Assembly (NCBI RefSeq): GCF_012489685.1
Contig: NC_080044.1
Span: 72,960,732-73,024,731, forward strand
Direction of reading: 5' to 3'
Origin: Lotus japonicus
Taxonomy: Eukaryota > Streptophyta > Magnoliopsida > Fabales > Fabaceae
DNA: 64,000 nucleotides
Shown here: one piece after another, positions 11,535-23,270 of the stretch
Layout: every line of letters starts with the position of its first letter
Numbering within the stretch: the stretch's first letter is position 1
Made by a program: the position numbers and the translations under genes
The notes under the pieces: generated by a model
What the model saw: only the letters and a program-made list of their open reading frames with translations
The model's database searches: none
Told to the model about the DNA's origin: nothing

Positions 11535-12858
11535 TGTCGCAACCGGGGTCGTGGCAGAAAATAATATAAAATAATGTAGAGCCGCCACCAATTTATTTGG
11601 AACCCTCAAAATAAATAAAACTAGTCTACGATTAGAGATCTGAATTCGAGAGTCACTTACATGTGGGGAAGGTTTTAGCACCCACGATGTCCGTTTAGAA
11701 AAACGGTACCTCTAATTAATTGTGCAAAATCTAATAACTTTAAACCTACTTATGAAAAAAAAGATTTTATATTATTTTTATATGATTCTAATTAAATAAA
11801 TAAAAAAAAGATTATTCATTGATTGTGCCCGATAAGCTTTAAAGCTCACGCCTACGTCTCCCTTAATATGAGGTGGGGTTTTCAAGGCTACGTAGTTCTT
11901 ATAATACTTTTGGGTTGGTTTGTGTTTTTTAATAAAAAAAAGGTTTCATTTATTACATTAATATATTTTAATCTTTTTATAGAAAGAGTTCTTTTAAAAT
12001 TGGTGGGGTTTTTTACATTATATGAAAAAACGTTTACGAGAGTTGTTATGATATTGAGATTTGGAAGATTGGAATTTGAGTGATTATGGAATAGATATGG
12101 TAGTAAGTGATATATACTTAATATTTAATTATATATGTTAACCTGACCTATTTAAAAAAAAAACAAATCTTATGCTGTAAAAAGAAAGAGAAATGACGGA
12201 GAAGAAGCGCAGGGAAACGACGGTGGATAAAAGCAAGGGGAAGAAAGAAAAAATTAAAATAAAACATTCAAAACATTTGTAGTCCAATATGCACACAGAG
12301 GAAAGGTAAGATAAAGTGAAGGAAAGCCAAAGTTTATTATGATATTTAAATTTGGAACTTCAAAGCCATTACATTCCAACACCCAAGCTATTCACGATAG
12401 AGAAGAAGAAGAAAAATTTCCTTTCTATCATAAAAAGGTCAGATTCGGACAAATAAATACATTCAAATCAATTTATAAAGAGAACAATATAGCGCATATT
12501 AAAGAGGCATCTTTGCATATTAAAGAGACATCTTTGTCAATAACAGGTATTAATAACATGTTATCTAACAAAGATGAGCCAAACATTTTCAATCACCACC
12601 TTGCTACTGAAAACCCACTCACAATCACATTCAATATCTTAGAGTTGCAGTTCAAATATGGAACTACAACTCGAAAGTGAACACTCAGTTTTTTTTCTCC
12701 CTCTCTAAACCTGATCTCACTGCCAAAACCCCTTCTCTATTTATAGTTGTATGTTTAGGGTTTCTTACTCATCAATCCTAATATGATCTTGATTTACCCT
12801 GATTTGTTTCCTGCATTTCCTAAATTAATTAGAATATTCTTTAGAATAATTCTCAATT
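11535..12858 (+). mobile_element. Ogre-like (Ty3/gypsy) LTR, solo or partial
   Basis: The segment opens with TGTCGCAACCGGGGTCG and contains phrases I recognise from legume Ogre LTRs: GCCGCCACCAATTTATTTGG (11581-11600), a CCCACGATGTCCGTTTAGAA block, and CACGCCTACGTCTCCCTTAA. The 3' boundary is uncertain; the end given is where the adjacent foldback starts. An open frame at 12339-12680 has low-complexity content and no family resemblance, so it is not called. Confidence 0.5.
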
Positions 12859-12859
12859 A

Positions 12860-13246
12860 CTAGCGTTTTTACCCCGTGCGTTGCACGGTGAACATGATCT
12901 CATTATTTAGGCAGGTATTAATAAATTAAGATATGAAAAAAAAAATGAGCATTCAACAAAAAAAAATCACAATGAGTGTCACACAACTTGTACAATTTTG
13001 TGTGATTATCAAAATGATTTTTCATATTACTTAAGTTTTTTTTTTTAAAACTAAGAGTAAATATAAGTAATGGTATGATAAATTGAAATTGAAAACACTA
13101 TTATATATGTGTGTGTGCGCGTGTGTGTGACACTTATTGTGATTTTGTTTGGTTGAATGTTCATTTTTTTATATCTTAATTTATTAATACGTGCCTAAAT
13201 AATGAGATCAAATATCGCCGTGCAACGCACGGGGTAAAAACGTTAG
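12860..13246. mobile_element. 387-bp foldback element with Helitron-like hairpin termini
   Basis: Arms of about 125 bp at 12860-12988 and 13121-13246 are near-perfect inverted copies. Each arm ends outward in a GC hairpin (CCGTGCGTTGCACGG type) followed by TAAAAACG and CTAG or TTAG, resembling a Helitron 3' end. TTA flanks both sides, which would also fit a Tourist/PIF-Harbinger 3-bp duplication. The centre is a TG/GC dinucleotide run. No coding content. Confidence 0.7.
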
Positions 13247-14509
13247 TTATTATTTAAGAAAACAAATCATAATTAATATGTGCATAGATTGTTTGATTAT
13301 GCCAAATTTGAAGCTTAATCATAATTGATTTCATTAAAGAATTTCATTTGAAAGCATATTAATCGTATGCAAAAACCTTTGTTATCCTATTAAATATTTT
13401 GCACATTAAAAGCATGAAATTAAGCTTGATAATATCTCATCGAAATTATTTACTATTATTATGGTTTTCAAAATTTATGTTAGGTTGTAGTGAAAAATAA
13501 TACCATAAAAAACAGCATAAATTCCTAAACTGAATATTTCACTATTTTTCAAAAGTCTATTTATCGCAATTAATATTTTCTTATAATTTGGTACATGTTC
13601 TCATTTATTTATTTTTAAAATTTGTCTTCATTGATCAATTTTTTCGAAAGCAAAAATAACTTTATTAAACCATTGAGTAAAAATTAATGCATTTAAGAAT
13701 TACTAAATAATTGTACTAAAAACTGTTTTTATTATAAAGGGAAATTAATTCAGCAATTAATTTTTTTGATATTTACCTAACTTTATTTTTTGAAATAATT
13801 ATTAAATAGGTTAATCCAAATATCATTAAATAAGTGCACTGATCACTAAAATTAAAAAAGAAAACGTAAGAGATATAGTATTTGAATAAAATTAATTAAC
13901 CTGGAATATAGCATTAATTTTGACTAACATTAATTTTGCTGATATTTGACTAACTTCAATTTTTGAAATAATCATTAAATAAGTTTGGTCAAAAGGTTTT
14001 TTTATAAAAATTCGAATATAGAATTTAAATGGAGGAAAATCTTGCAGATTTAAACCATTAAGTAATTATATTCTGATACCAAATATATATACATTTGAAT
14101 AAAAACACGTTTTGGGAAAATATACACTTTTAATGACAAAATTATTTTCTTTTTTAATTTCTGACTCGTTATGGGCTTTTGCTAATTGGAAATTCATTTA
14201 TAGTGGGCCGTGTTTGACTCATAGCTAACTGAGGCTCACGGTTTACCATAATTAAATTAAAATGTGTAGTTAATGTTGATTGTTTTAGGGTTAAAAGAAT
14301 CAACAACATTAAGTTCGAAATTAAAAGTTTGACTTTTCATCAGCTAATTCAATTCTGAAAATTTTAAAATCTATTCCCAATTTATTTCAAAAATAGTAAT
14401 TCCCATGCAAATTGGAGATAAAACATAATTATATATTGCGATAACTTAACTATAAAAAAGTTGTTAAAATAAATCAACAATATTTGTGATAACTATTTCA
14501 TAATATAAT
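13247..14509. other. AT-rich DNA, no gene seen
   Basis: Very AT-rich with simple repeats. It could be the 3' part of a decayed Helitron that carries the adjacent RPA-like pseudogene. No open frame or repeat boundary could be supported. Confidence 0.4.
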
Positions 14510-15571
14510 TTACCGAGCACGGAGAGGGGCAGCTTCTTGAATCTGAGGATTAAAAAGAACTCTAGTAGCACCATAAACGTTTTGAATGCTAGTCTTACCT
14601 GTAAAAAAGTAATTAAAATTAAAAATAAAACACGTTTAAATAATTCAAATCTTAGTAACTTCTGAAAAATTAATTAATACCTTTGAATGGCTTGATCTTA
14701 CAACACTGTACAACCACGACAGCATTGGTTGCATCAACCGATGAAAGATAACCAATGACCTCAGAAACATATTTCCCGAAAAAAGCACATTCAACACGAA
14801 CCCTACTCACAAAAATAGTTTTATCATTGAATTTTCATAATGGTAAAATTAGGATCGATCATTTTAATAAACAAAGAACATGAGGTGTACTCATCTTGAT
14901 CAAGTTCTATAGTTATCCTCTTCTGTTTAGTACCATCATTTTCGAACTCTTGTTCACCACTTGCGCCCGTTAGAATTCCAATTACATCTGGTGAAAAAAG
15001 TAAACAAAAAAATGTAAAGACAAATTAATTACTATTTTTGAAAAGATCAAGAGGATGCAGAAGAGTAAATACCTATAAGGAATGATGTATCAAGGTCCTT
15101 ATACATAATGTCAGCAAGTGGAACGAAAGAGTACGGCGTTATGTTGATAACCTTGTTAGGTAGTAGGTCTGAATATCAAATTTGATCTTGAATGGATGCT
15201 CGGTCGGGCGAAAATCATGTCCGCTCTCGCCCACACCAAAGTAGGAAATATGGTATACTTTTCCCTCAGTTAGGGAAGATTGAAATCGATATATCAAAGT
15301 CTTCCTAACAGTAGCATGAATCTTGCAGCCCTGACATTTTAAAAATAAACAAACTAAGCAATTTACGAATGCATAAGAAATATTACATTAAAAATGTTTA
15401 AATAAAAAAAATAAAGTATACCTTGTCATCCATAAGTATCATGTCCATTGAAAAGGGTAGTTTTGAGCCATATAGGCTCGGACTAAGCCATAGATGACTG
15501 ACTTTGGCAACAATTGTCCAGGTTTCTTTGGAGGCATCGACCTTTGCCAGATCATCGATTCTTGAAGCCAT
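14510..15571 (-). pseudogene. RPA70-like (DUF223/OB-fold) pseudogene
   Basis: Exon-like blocks on the minus strand: 15571-15422, 15330-15073, 14987-14891, 14802-14681 and 14598-14510, each with usable splice sites. The start reads MASRIDDLAKVDASKETW, and later blocks (KIHATVRKTLIYRFQS, VYHISYFGVGESGHDF) match plant RPA1/RPA70B-like proteins, which also occur in plant Helitrons. Exon 2 has a one-base deletion near 15150 (after FDIQT) that shifts the frame to a stop. The product would stop after about 240 residues, well short of full-length RPA1-type proteins. Probably a Helitron passenger or a dead host copy. Confidence 0.72.
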
Positions 15572-16744
15572 AAAAAAGGAGGTTAAGTTGAAATATTCAA
15601 GGAATGATGGAGGAGAAATGTGCCATGAGGGGGTATATATAGTGTGAAATTAGGGTTCACACTTTGATTTTATTTCCTACGGTATTTTAGTAATAAACGG
15701 TGCGGTCAAATTATTCCTCATTTATTTCTGATTCTATTCACATGAAATCACCGTGTTATTTTCTTACAAAATCGAGACTTTTTTTGAAAATAATTGCCAT
15801 CATATATTTTGTTGTAGGCACGGGCCAATCAATCAATTTTCCGTAAAAAAATTAAAAAGATTCCTTAATTGTCCATAAAATTAAAAAGTCAAATGCATTG
15901 ATAATGCACGCATGGAATTGTGGGATTATGAATGAAAAAACGTGGATTTCAAATAACAACGCACGGGTGAAAATTAATGCATTTATTGTTTGAAAAAAGT
16001 CATGCAGAAATAGCGTGTAGTTATGTTTGGACCAAATCAAACATTTATGATTGAAAAAGGTCTTGCAAAACAACGTTCAAGCCTGGAGCTAAAAAGTCAA
16101 GCTATTTAAAATTCGTATATATGATTGGCAAAAGAATAGTAACGCTTTGATTGGATTTGAATGTTTTTGGTGTATCAAATTGTTTTTTTTTTTGTGTATC
16201 GTCATTTAATAGGTGTTAATTTAATAGGTGACAAATTAGAGAGAAATTGGTGTTAACAATTAATATGCGAAAGTCTCTCTGGCGGTGACACTTGTCAGCC
16301 AAAGAGATGAGTTTGAGGAGAGTCATTCTTAGAGTGTCATGTGTTATAATTTAGTGGATAACGATTTTCTTTTATAAAGTATATAGATACTTGTAGATGA
16401 AGAAATACTGGAAACATCTAATTTATTTATTATTTATTATTATTTTCGGATTTAATTAATTAATAATTATTATAAATTCTGAAAATTTTAATTAATTATT
16501 ATTTTAATTTTGAGTATTTATTTTCATACTTTATGTTATATTAAATTGATTTTATCAACGTAGGACAAAATTGGGTGCTAACAATTACTAATTACTAACA
16601 ACTAAGTTTTTTTTTATCCACAAAACTTAAATTTGAGGCAATTCTTAAAAGAATTAAGCTAGTAACCAACCAACCATTATTATTTTTGTTTCATTAGTTG
16701 CACTTTATATATCTCATGTCATATTCATCTAATAAATAATTAAA
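15572..16744. other. Intergenic; possible further Helitron-end remnant
   Basis: A partial copy of the hairpin half (AACGCACGGGTGAAAA) at about 15958-15974 echoes the termini at 12860 and 13246. The rest is AT-rich without recognisable genes. The 73-codon minus-strand frame at 15852-16073 shows no family similarity. Confidence 0.35.
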
Positions 16745-17090
16745 GAGTAATGATTTATTCACACTTATTTTTCTCATTATTTTATTTCCACATATTTTTT
16801 TCTTAATATTTCTCTCTGCATTTCTTATCACATCACATATCATATCACTCATTTTTCACATTTTTCTTCATATTCATTCAATGTGGTGGTGTGAATGTAT
16901 TATAAACGATTAATGTTTCTTTCACACCTCTATTTGAGGTGGAGAGAAGTGAAATGAGAAGTAAGATAAGAAGAAAAGAAAAATTAAGAGAGAGAAAATA
17001 TGAGATGTGATAGATGATAAGAGGAAATATATAGAAATAAAAAGAAGTGGAAATTAAGTGTTTAAAAAATGAGATGTGTAAATATCATTA
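16745..17090. repeat. Palindromic MITE-like element
   Basis: The left side (AATGATTTATTCACACTT...) and the right side (...GTGTAAATATCATT) are imperfect inverted copies around a centre near 16925, about 340 bp in all. A similar half copy follows at about 17100-17240. Superfamily not determined. Confidence 0.45.
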
Positions 17091-17496
17091 TTGACTTCTC
17101 TTTAAGGTACATACACACCTCATTTTCTCTTTCATCTAATTTTAATATTTTTTTCTTATGTATCTGCATTTCCTGTCACATAACAAATCATATCACTCAT
17201 TTCTCTCTTATTTCTACCTTATCTCATAAAGTGGATGTGAATTTAATTTTTCAACTATACATTATTCATTTGCTCAGAGTCAAAACATAAGCTTCTCATT
17301 GCCAAAACCAAGCCACCAAATTTGACTTCAAAACCCTCCCCACAAGACTCTCTAGAGCCCTTAGTTTTCCCTCTTATAAACTAACCCATTTTTCAGCCTT
17401 TCTCCTTCACCAAACAAACACATTTTCCCTCCAACATTACACACACATCCACCATATCCATATCCATCACCACTCTCACAAAGACCTAGCTATACC

Positions 17497-19342
17497 ATGG
17501 GCTCCCTGGTGGGACACGTGGTTCCAGGTTTTGGCTTCTTCATAATTGGTTTGTGGCACCTCTTCAACCACATAAAGCTTCACATTCTCAACCCCAACAC
17601 TTACAACGGTCCACCATGGTTCCCTGCTCCAAACTTCAAATACTTGGAGCTCCTCCTCATCATGGCGGGCACTACCGCCTCTGTGGCAATGGAACTCTTT
17701 ATCGGCCCCGCCCGCCACCAACCGCTCGACCCCGATGGAACCATCCCCTCCAACCACCTCCACAACTTCGAGCACTCCTCCATCTCCATGACATTCTTCA
17801 CCTACGCAGCCTTCGCCATCATTCTCCACCGCAGCCGCGTGCGTATTCACCAAAGCCTAACACAGCTCCTAGCTGCCGTAGCTTTTGCTCAACAATTTCT
17901 TCTCTTCCACTTCCATTCTGCAGACCACATGGGACCAGAAGGACAGTACCACCTTATGCTGCAGCTTATCGTCTTCGTTTCACTCTCCACCAGCATCATA
18001 GGTATTGTTATGCATTTCAAATATAATATAAACATGATTTGCAGACAGTTGTATAGACCAGTGACAGTACACCCAATTGACACACAGAATGAAAAATGAA
18101 TTAAAGGACAATAAATGTGATATAAATTTGATAAAATGAGATGTCCAAAAATATTTGTACTACTTAATGTCTAAGTAGTATTATTGCAAGAAACATATTA
18201 AAAAGTGTTTAGACGTTAGCTTCTTCAACATTAACTTCTATCTACTATTTATTTAAAATTGCGTACATAAGGTTTTTAGCTCCAATTTTATTTTTGTTTT
18301 TGTGCATATTATCTCATTTTTATTGGTTTAATTAGTGTTTACCTTAACATATAACGGTACAACCCAACTATGAGGTCGTGTTACGTACAATAATATGTAA
18401 ATGAGTTTTGCCTGGTGTCAGTCTAATATTGTCAACATCTAATAAACATGATTGACCTAATTTAGTCCCCTCAAAATATTTTATTGTTAGTTTATTTTCT
18501 GTATTTAAAATTCAACCAATGTGTAAGGTTATAAAAAATAACTACAAAGAACTAAAACCCATAATGTATTACTCTTGAAATCATATTCCATGCCAGTTCA
18601 CGGAATATGATTTTTATAAGAAATAATTCTAGTTATTTTTATAACAATGTAAACTACGGTTGGTTTTAGACCACCAACCAAAAAAACTCATATGTCGCTT
18701 GTATCAGTTGTATGTGCAAATATAGAGACCATAGTTTATAATGTGAATATGTGATTAGCAGAAATTTTCTAGAAAGACACATCGCCCTAGTGAGAATTTT
18801 TTTAACTTCATGTGTCTTGTGACATGCACGTCTCCAGTTACGTGATTGCCCATTGATATATTGTAAATTTGTGGAATTTTTGATCAGGTATTGGCTTTCC
18901 CAGTAGCTTCTTGGTGAACTTTGTTCGCTCCGTGAGCATACTCTCCATAGGACTTTGGCTCATGGTGATGGGTATCATGGTGTGGACACCAGCCTTTATA
19001 GCCAAAGGTTGTTTTCTCAACTACGAGGCCGGTCACCAGGTTGTGAGGTGCTCCGCCCATGAGGCTCAGCACCGTGCTAATGCGCTCGTCAACGTGCTCT
19101 TCAGCTGGTTCTTCATCGCCGTCGCGGTTTTCGCCGTTTCTCTATATATGGTTCTGGTCAAGGTTTATGGTGGTGAGATGAAGAAGGTGGTGTATTTTTC
19201 GTTGGGGAATGAGGTGGATGAAGAAGAGTCAAACGACGACATGGAGTCTCAAAAGGGAAAAAGCACAACACATGGCAGCAATGTCACGAGTTTTATTCAC
19301 GCGGAGAAGAAAGTTCTTTCTCAAATGAACATGGAAAGGTAG
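17497..19342 (+). CDS. DUF716 family (TMEM45-like) multi-pass membrane protein
   Basis: Two exons, 17497-18001 and 18888-19342, join in phase at a Gly codon (319 residues). Start MGSLVGHVVPGFGFFIIGLW is typical of the plant DUF716/TMEM45A-like family. Several hydrophobic segments are visible (about residues 8-24, 48-66, 95-112, 120-135, 150-170, 180-200 and 235-255), separated by His-rich loops (HNFEH, HFHSADHMG) characteristic of the family. The C-terminal tail from about residue 265 is hydrophilic and acidic (DEEESNDD). Molecular function is not established. A TATA-like CTTATAAAC lies near 17373 and a CT/CA-rich leader precedes the start. The first exon is much more GC-rich than its surroundings, and an antisense frame over it is a shadow. 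Confidence 0.85.
18002..18887 (+). other. Intron of the DUF716 gene
   Basis: 886-bp AT-rich intron, donor GTATTG and acceptor TTGATCAG. Nothing else recognised inside. Confidence 0.7.
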
Positions 19343-20050
19343 GGTATGGTGATGCATGTTGAAGCTATGTATTAATTAATCATTTAATTGAGAGGGTTAT
19401 CGATCATGTGTTGATTTATTCATGTGTGTGTACGATTCTGTTAATTAATTAGGGTGGTGGGTTCCACCTTGTTTTAATTAGGAATTAAATTTATTAAGCA
19501 AGCAATAATGTGGTTGTCTAGCGGGGGGATTTTGTGCATGTGGGCAAACCTTTTTTTTTTCTTAGAAGATTATTTGATTTGATTTATATTGTGTCTATGA
19601 TCATGTTTGGTAAATTCACATTTCTTCGCCAATTCTTTTTTTCTCTCTCTCTTTTTGAGGTTTTTCCAATAATATTACTCATCATGTCTCTAGTCTCCTT
19701 TAATCATACACTGCATTGGGCTAGAGCTATGCGAGGCCAAGAAAATAAACCCAAATAAACTATGGCCAGCAGCATGGTAATGGGTCCAATTGTGACTAAA
19801 ATTTTGACCAAAGAAACTGTGACCAAAATTGAAAAGGTAATGGTCCAACTAATACTTGAACCCGAATATTCTTCGTTACAGTGGGTTAATCATCATATCG
19901 AGATGTTACAAATAGTATTAATGTCAACTTCACATCTCCTATAACGGTGTGGTTTGAGGACAAATTAAACGGAAACTGACGAACATGTGATACTCGAAGG
20001 AACACATGACTGAGTGGACCCCACACCGGAACAAGAGGTATTTCGAGACA
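19343..20050. other. DUF716 3' flank and partial Cassandra-like repeat
   Basis: 19343-19750 holds the likely 3' UTR and AT-rich DNA. At 19984-20049 a block (GAAGGAACACATGACTGAGT to CAAGAGGTATTTCGAG) repeats the sequence that surrounds the CACTA insertion at 20141-20192/23661-23680. Confidence 0.5.
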
Positions 20051-20662
20051 TGTGACACTCGAGGCTGACGAGGGTAGGGAGTGATTATATTGTTGGTGCA
20101 ATAGAAATGTACAGAGAAGGAGTGACTCATGGTGAGGCTTCTAGGCGAAGGAACACATGACTGAGTGGATTCCAGTATTCCACACCAGAACACACTACGC
20201 CAAAAAATGGCTTTTACAGCGCTTAAATTTGCCCTTTTACAGCGGTTTTGAACCGCTGTAGATCTCGCCGCTGTAAAAGACTTTCAGCGGTTTAAACCGC
20301 TGTAGAAGATCCCTTATTTACAGCGGTTTATACTATTAACCGCGGTAAGTTCACATCTTTAACAGCGGTTATCTAACTGAAACCGATGTAATTAGTCTCT
20401 CTATTACAGCGGTTTATTGCGGAACCGCTATAAAAAGGCTTTTTCTTTTATTCCTATATGCCATCACCTACCATGCTAGTTCAGCCATAAAATCAACAAT
20501 TTCTAAAGCATATCAACCACGTCCTTAACTTCACCTATCTCTAAATCATAAAATTACTAACTATTTTGTATTTTATTGTAAAGAATAGAAAAAATGAATA
20601 TGGAATACAGAAAAGAAACTAACCCATAATTAAGCAAGCAAGGTCAACTTAAATATCCATAC

Positions 20663-20737
20663 CTTAAGCACTGCAACACCCCCAGAAATCTTGGCTAATC
20701 TTTCTTGTAATTTTTCCTTGTCACAATCTGAAGTGAC
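20663..20737 (-). pseudogene. Captured chaperonin-60 (CPN60) exon
   Basis: A 75-bp in-frame exon with an acceptor (GATTAG) and a donor (GTATGG) reads [19 protein letters not shown] then VAVLK, the strongly conserved segment of the Cpn60/GroEL intermediate-apical region. It lies alone inside the CACTA element; neighbouring CPN60 exons were not found. Confidence 0.75.
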
Positions 20738-21056
20738 CTAATCTGTTTATAAAATTCATCACAATATTGAGAAAATTAATACACCTTCCCCCAACTTAAG
20801 ATGAATTACCTTCACATTGAACAACTCTAGCAAGAATTAAAAAAAAAGCCATCTTCACTGTTCTTTCCTTCCATCTCACAGTAATCTTAATCCGGTACCA
20901 TCTACAAATATTCATATCAGAAATAAAATTTGGGGAAGAAATTTTATCATTTTCAAGTGCACACGTGCCTTGTGATAAAGATGATGAGAGCCTAAAGATA
21001 ATCATTATCAATTATAGTCTTATTGTGCCAGTAACATATAAGAGATAGCATTGACT

Positions 21057-21134
21057 TAGCTCCAAGGTCCAATAGCAGAACTGAGATTTACATGTTTTCC
21101 CACAAGAGCATTTAATCCAAAGATAACCTTAGCC
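21057..21134 (-). pseudogene. Captured heparanase-like (GH79) exon fragment
   Basis: After a TTTCAG acceptor the minus strand reads AKVIFGLNALVGKHVNLSSA then IGPWS, matching the plant heparanase-like (glucuronidase, GH79) motif AKVIFGLNALVG. The downstream donor is not clear and a stop follows. A passenger fragment with no expected function. Confidence 0.55.
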
Positions 21135-21593
21135 CTGAAATATACCTATAATTAATGTTAAACTTGTTAAAAACGCATTTGGCAAATCAACAAGATGAAT
21201 GTGACTAGTCCTAAAACACAAGCACAAACACACACACACATGGAGGGTTATACTCAAAAGAGAGAACTTAGGAGAATGAATATTTTGATCACTGGCAGTT
21301 TAACAGTTCTGTTTTAGGAGTATATTTGATCATAGGAAACTACTTAATGGCAGTTGTTTGTCGAAAATAACTGATCATAGTACTGTTATATAAGTTGTTA
21401 TTTGTAAATTATGGAAAGAGAGTTCTCAGCAGGAGACTTTTGTATTTGGGACAGCAAATGGCTGTATTGTATGTTATTTGTGTTGAGTAATACACATTTC
21501 ATCAACTTAACTCTAATGCACTATCAAAATACAGGGGAGAGTGTGAGAGACATTATATGCTTAATATTAAATTCTTCAATAACAAAAACTGAC

Positions 21594-21892
21594 CTTTGCG
21601 TCAGGTGCTGCCATTGTGTCTTCTGCACCCCAAGGTTGTGAAGCCAGACAGAAACAAAGGGTCCATTTATAACTCTCCAATTCAGATTTTCCAAGTTTAT
21701 TTCAGGTCCTTGATAAGTATAACAAAGTCTTTGCAAATTAACGGGCTCCACTTCACTGGGATCACTGCTGTCACCTTTGCTGGTAGGTTTTCCAGGGTAA
21801 GTAGTTGGCTCCCCATAATCCTCAAACCCAGGTGCAGGCACGAAAGAAACACATCCATTGTATTGCCTCAGATTTATTAATCGACAGAGACC
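21594..21892 (-). pseudogene. Captured sphingosine kinase-like exon with 4-nt deletion
   Basis: The minus strand reads LRQYNGCVSFVPAPGFEDYG and, later, YQGPEINLENLNWRVINGPF followed by VSVWLHN, matching plant sphingosine (long-chain base) kinase. After HN the frame breaks: the continuing sequence (WGAEDTMAAPDAK in the next frame) shows that about four bases were lost. Splice-like ends (acceptor CTTTAG, donor GTCAGT) are kept. Confidence 0.8.
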
Positions 21893-22595
21893 CTAAAGCA
21901 GGAAAGCGGTGAAAAAATAAATATTGATGATTAACGTCTTGCACTTAGAAATTATACTAATTGGCAATTGCAATACAAGTTTATGTTACATCTTACAGTC
22001 AAGTTCCCCACCAGAAGGTCATTTATGTTACAATAACATATAGAGGTCAGAATAACCCTTCAAAACAGAATTACACAAAATAGAAATTTAACTTTAAGTA
22101 AGAAATATTCTCCTAAAAACAAAGGCAAGTGTCCTTAGCCGTGATGCATTTCTCTTTATATTTGGAACTTTCCTCAGAGTCATACACAAACAAAATGGAC
22201 CCTAATAAAATCAAAGTAGACAGAAACTTGCAGGAAACTGATAAAAACAAAAGAGAGGGGAGAAAGAATTACCAGTGGACTAGACTGGTTCATCAAGTGC
22301 GTTTTGCTATTAGTTTATATCTGATTCTAGTGCTAGATATCAAAAGTGAGATTTTGTAAACTACGTACTTGAAAGCATTCTACAGAAAGTCATATTGTAA
22401 AAATACCCGCGAATAAAATAGATAACTTGCAAATTGCAATTCAATGATTAAATCTTTTTACGGTTTATATTCTTGCCCTCAACACAAGTGCTAACATGAT
22501 ATTATAACACTAATCCATTTAAGAGACGCACATATTAGTAAGAGAAAAGCATAAATATAAAATGTGTGGTGAACATTATAAAAGGGCTTACTAAC

Positions 22596-22663
22596 ATAAA
22601 AATCTAGACGAGCACTTCCCATCCACCGATATTTTTTAGATTCAATGTCATCTGCAATGAGAC
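22596..22663 (-). pseudogene. Captured sphingosine kinase-like exon (upstream exon)
   Basis: Between acceptor ATTTCAG and donor GTTAGT the minus strand reads GLIADDIESKKYRWMGSARL then DFY, the exon that precedes the fragment at 21594-21892 in sphingosine kinase genes. Same order and strand as the source gene, so the capture included intron DNA. Confidence 0.75.
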
Positions 22664-22959
22664 CTGAAATATAACAATAGCCTCAATGATATCATATAAT
22701 AGTTATGCAAGAGTGAATGCATCATCAGAACTCAGAACCATATGTAGCTCCGAGTCTGAGACAAAAAAAGAAAAAAGAAGAAGAAACCAATATGCAACAT
22801 AGGATCATTGACATGAATATGGCTAACAGAATAAGGAAAAACTTGCAGTACAAACACAAAAAATAAGCAGGGAAGAATCACAGTGTTAAATTCCTCCAAT
22901 TTAAGGGTTGTTTGTTACTTTTTGAACTAAAAAGTGATATGACAAACAAACCTAACCTT

Positions 22960-23270
22960 CCGCCACCGTGAGCGGCCAATGTGCAGGGGAGGAGGATGAA
23001 GAGGCTAGGCCTTCTCGCAAGGATGCGTTTGGAAGGCGTAGAGAAGAAATTGGAGTCGCTGGCCTTCCTCAGCGTTAACAGATCGAGGATGGAGAACCAC
23101 TGACCTCAGTTGTACGTGCGGCCAAGAACCTTGAGCCAAAGTGTTGAACGATGAAAAACAAGAGCGGCAGCGGCGCGCCAGGGATGGTGGCGACACGATG
23201 GGGTTTAGGGGTTGAGAGAAGGAGCACAGCGGTTGAGAGAGACTGAGGTAACAGATCGAGATATAGTGGA
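22960..23270 (-). other. GC-rich segment inside the CACTA element (possible captured promoter or first exon)
   Basis: GC content is clearly above the surroundings, with CGGC/GCGGC repeats. A 63-codon minus-strand frame (23005-23196) begins MSPPSLARRCRSCFSSFNTL, transit-peptide-like, but I cannot match it to a family. A similarly placed GC-rich block occurs in the second CACTA element. Confidence 0.35.

Noticed and set aside
12339..12680. 113-codon frame in the Ogre-like LTR region
   Set aside because: Low-complexity sequence with no domain; probably chance.
17476..17853. 125-codon antisense frame over DUF716 exon 1
   Set aside because: A mirror of the GC-rich coding exon; codon content is that of the antisense strand.
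20209..20440. Regular short repeats resembling a CRISPR array
   Set aside because: They are palindromic CACTA subterminal motifs with irregular spacing inside a plant transposon.
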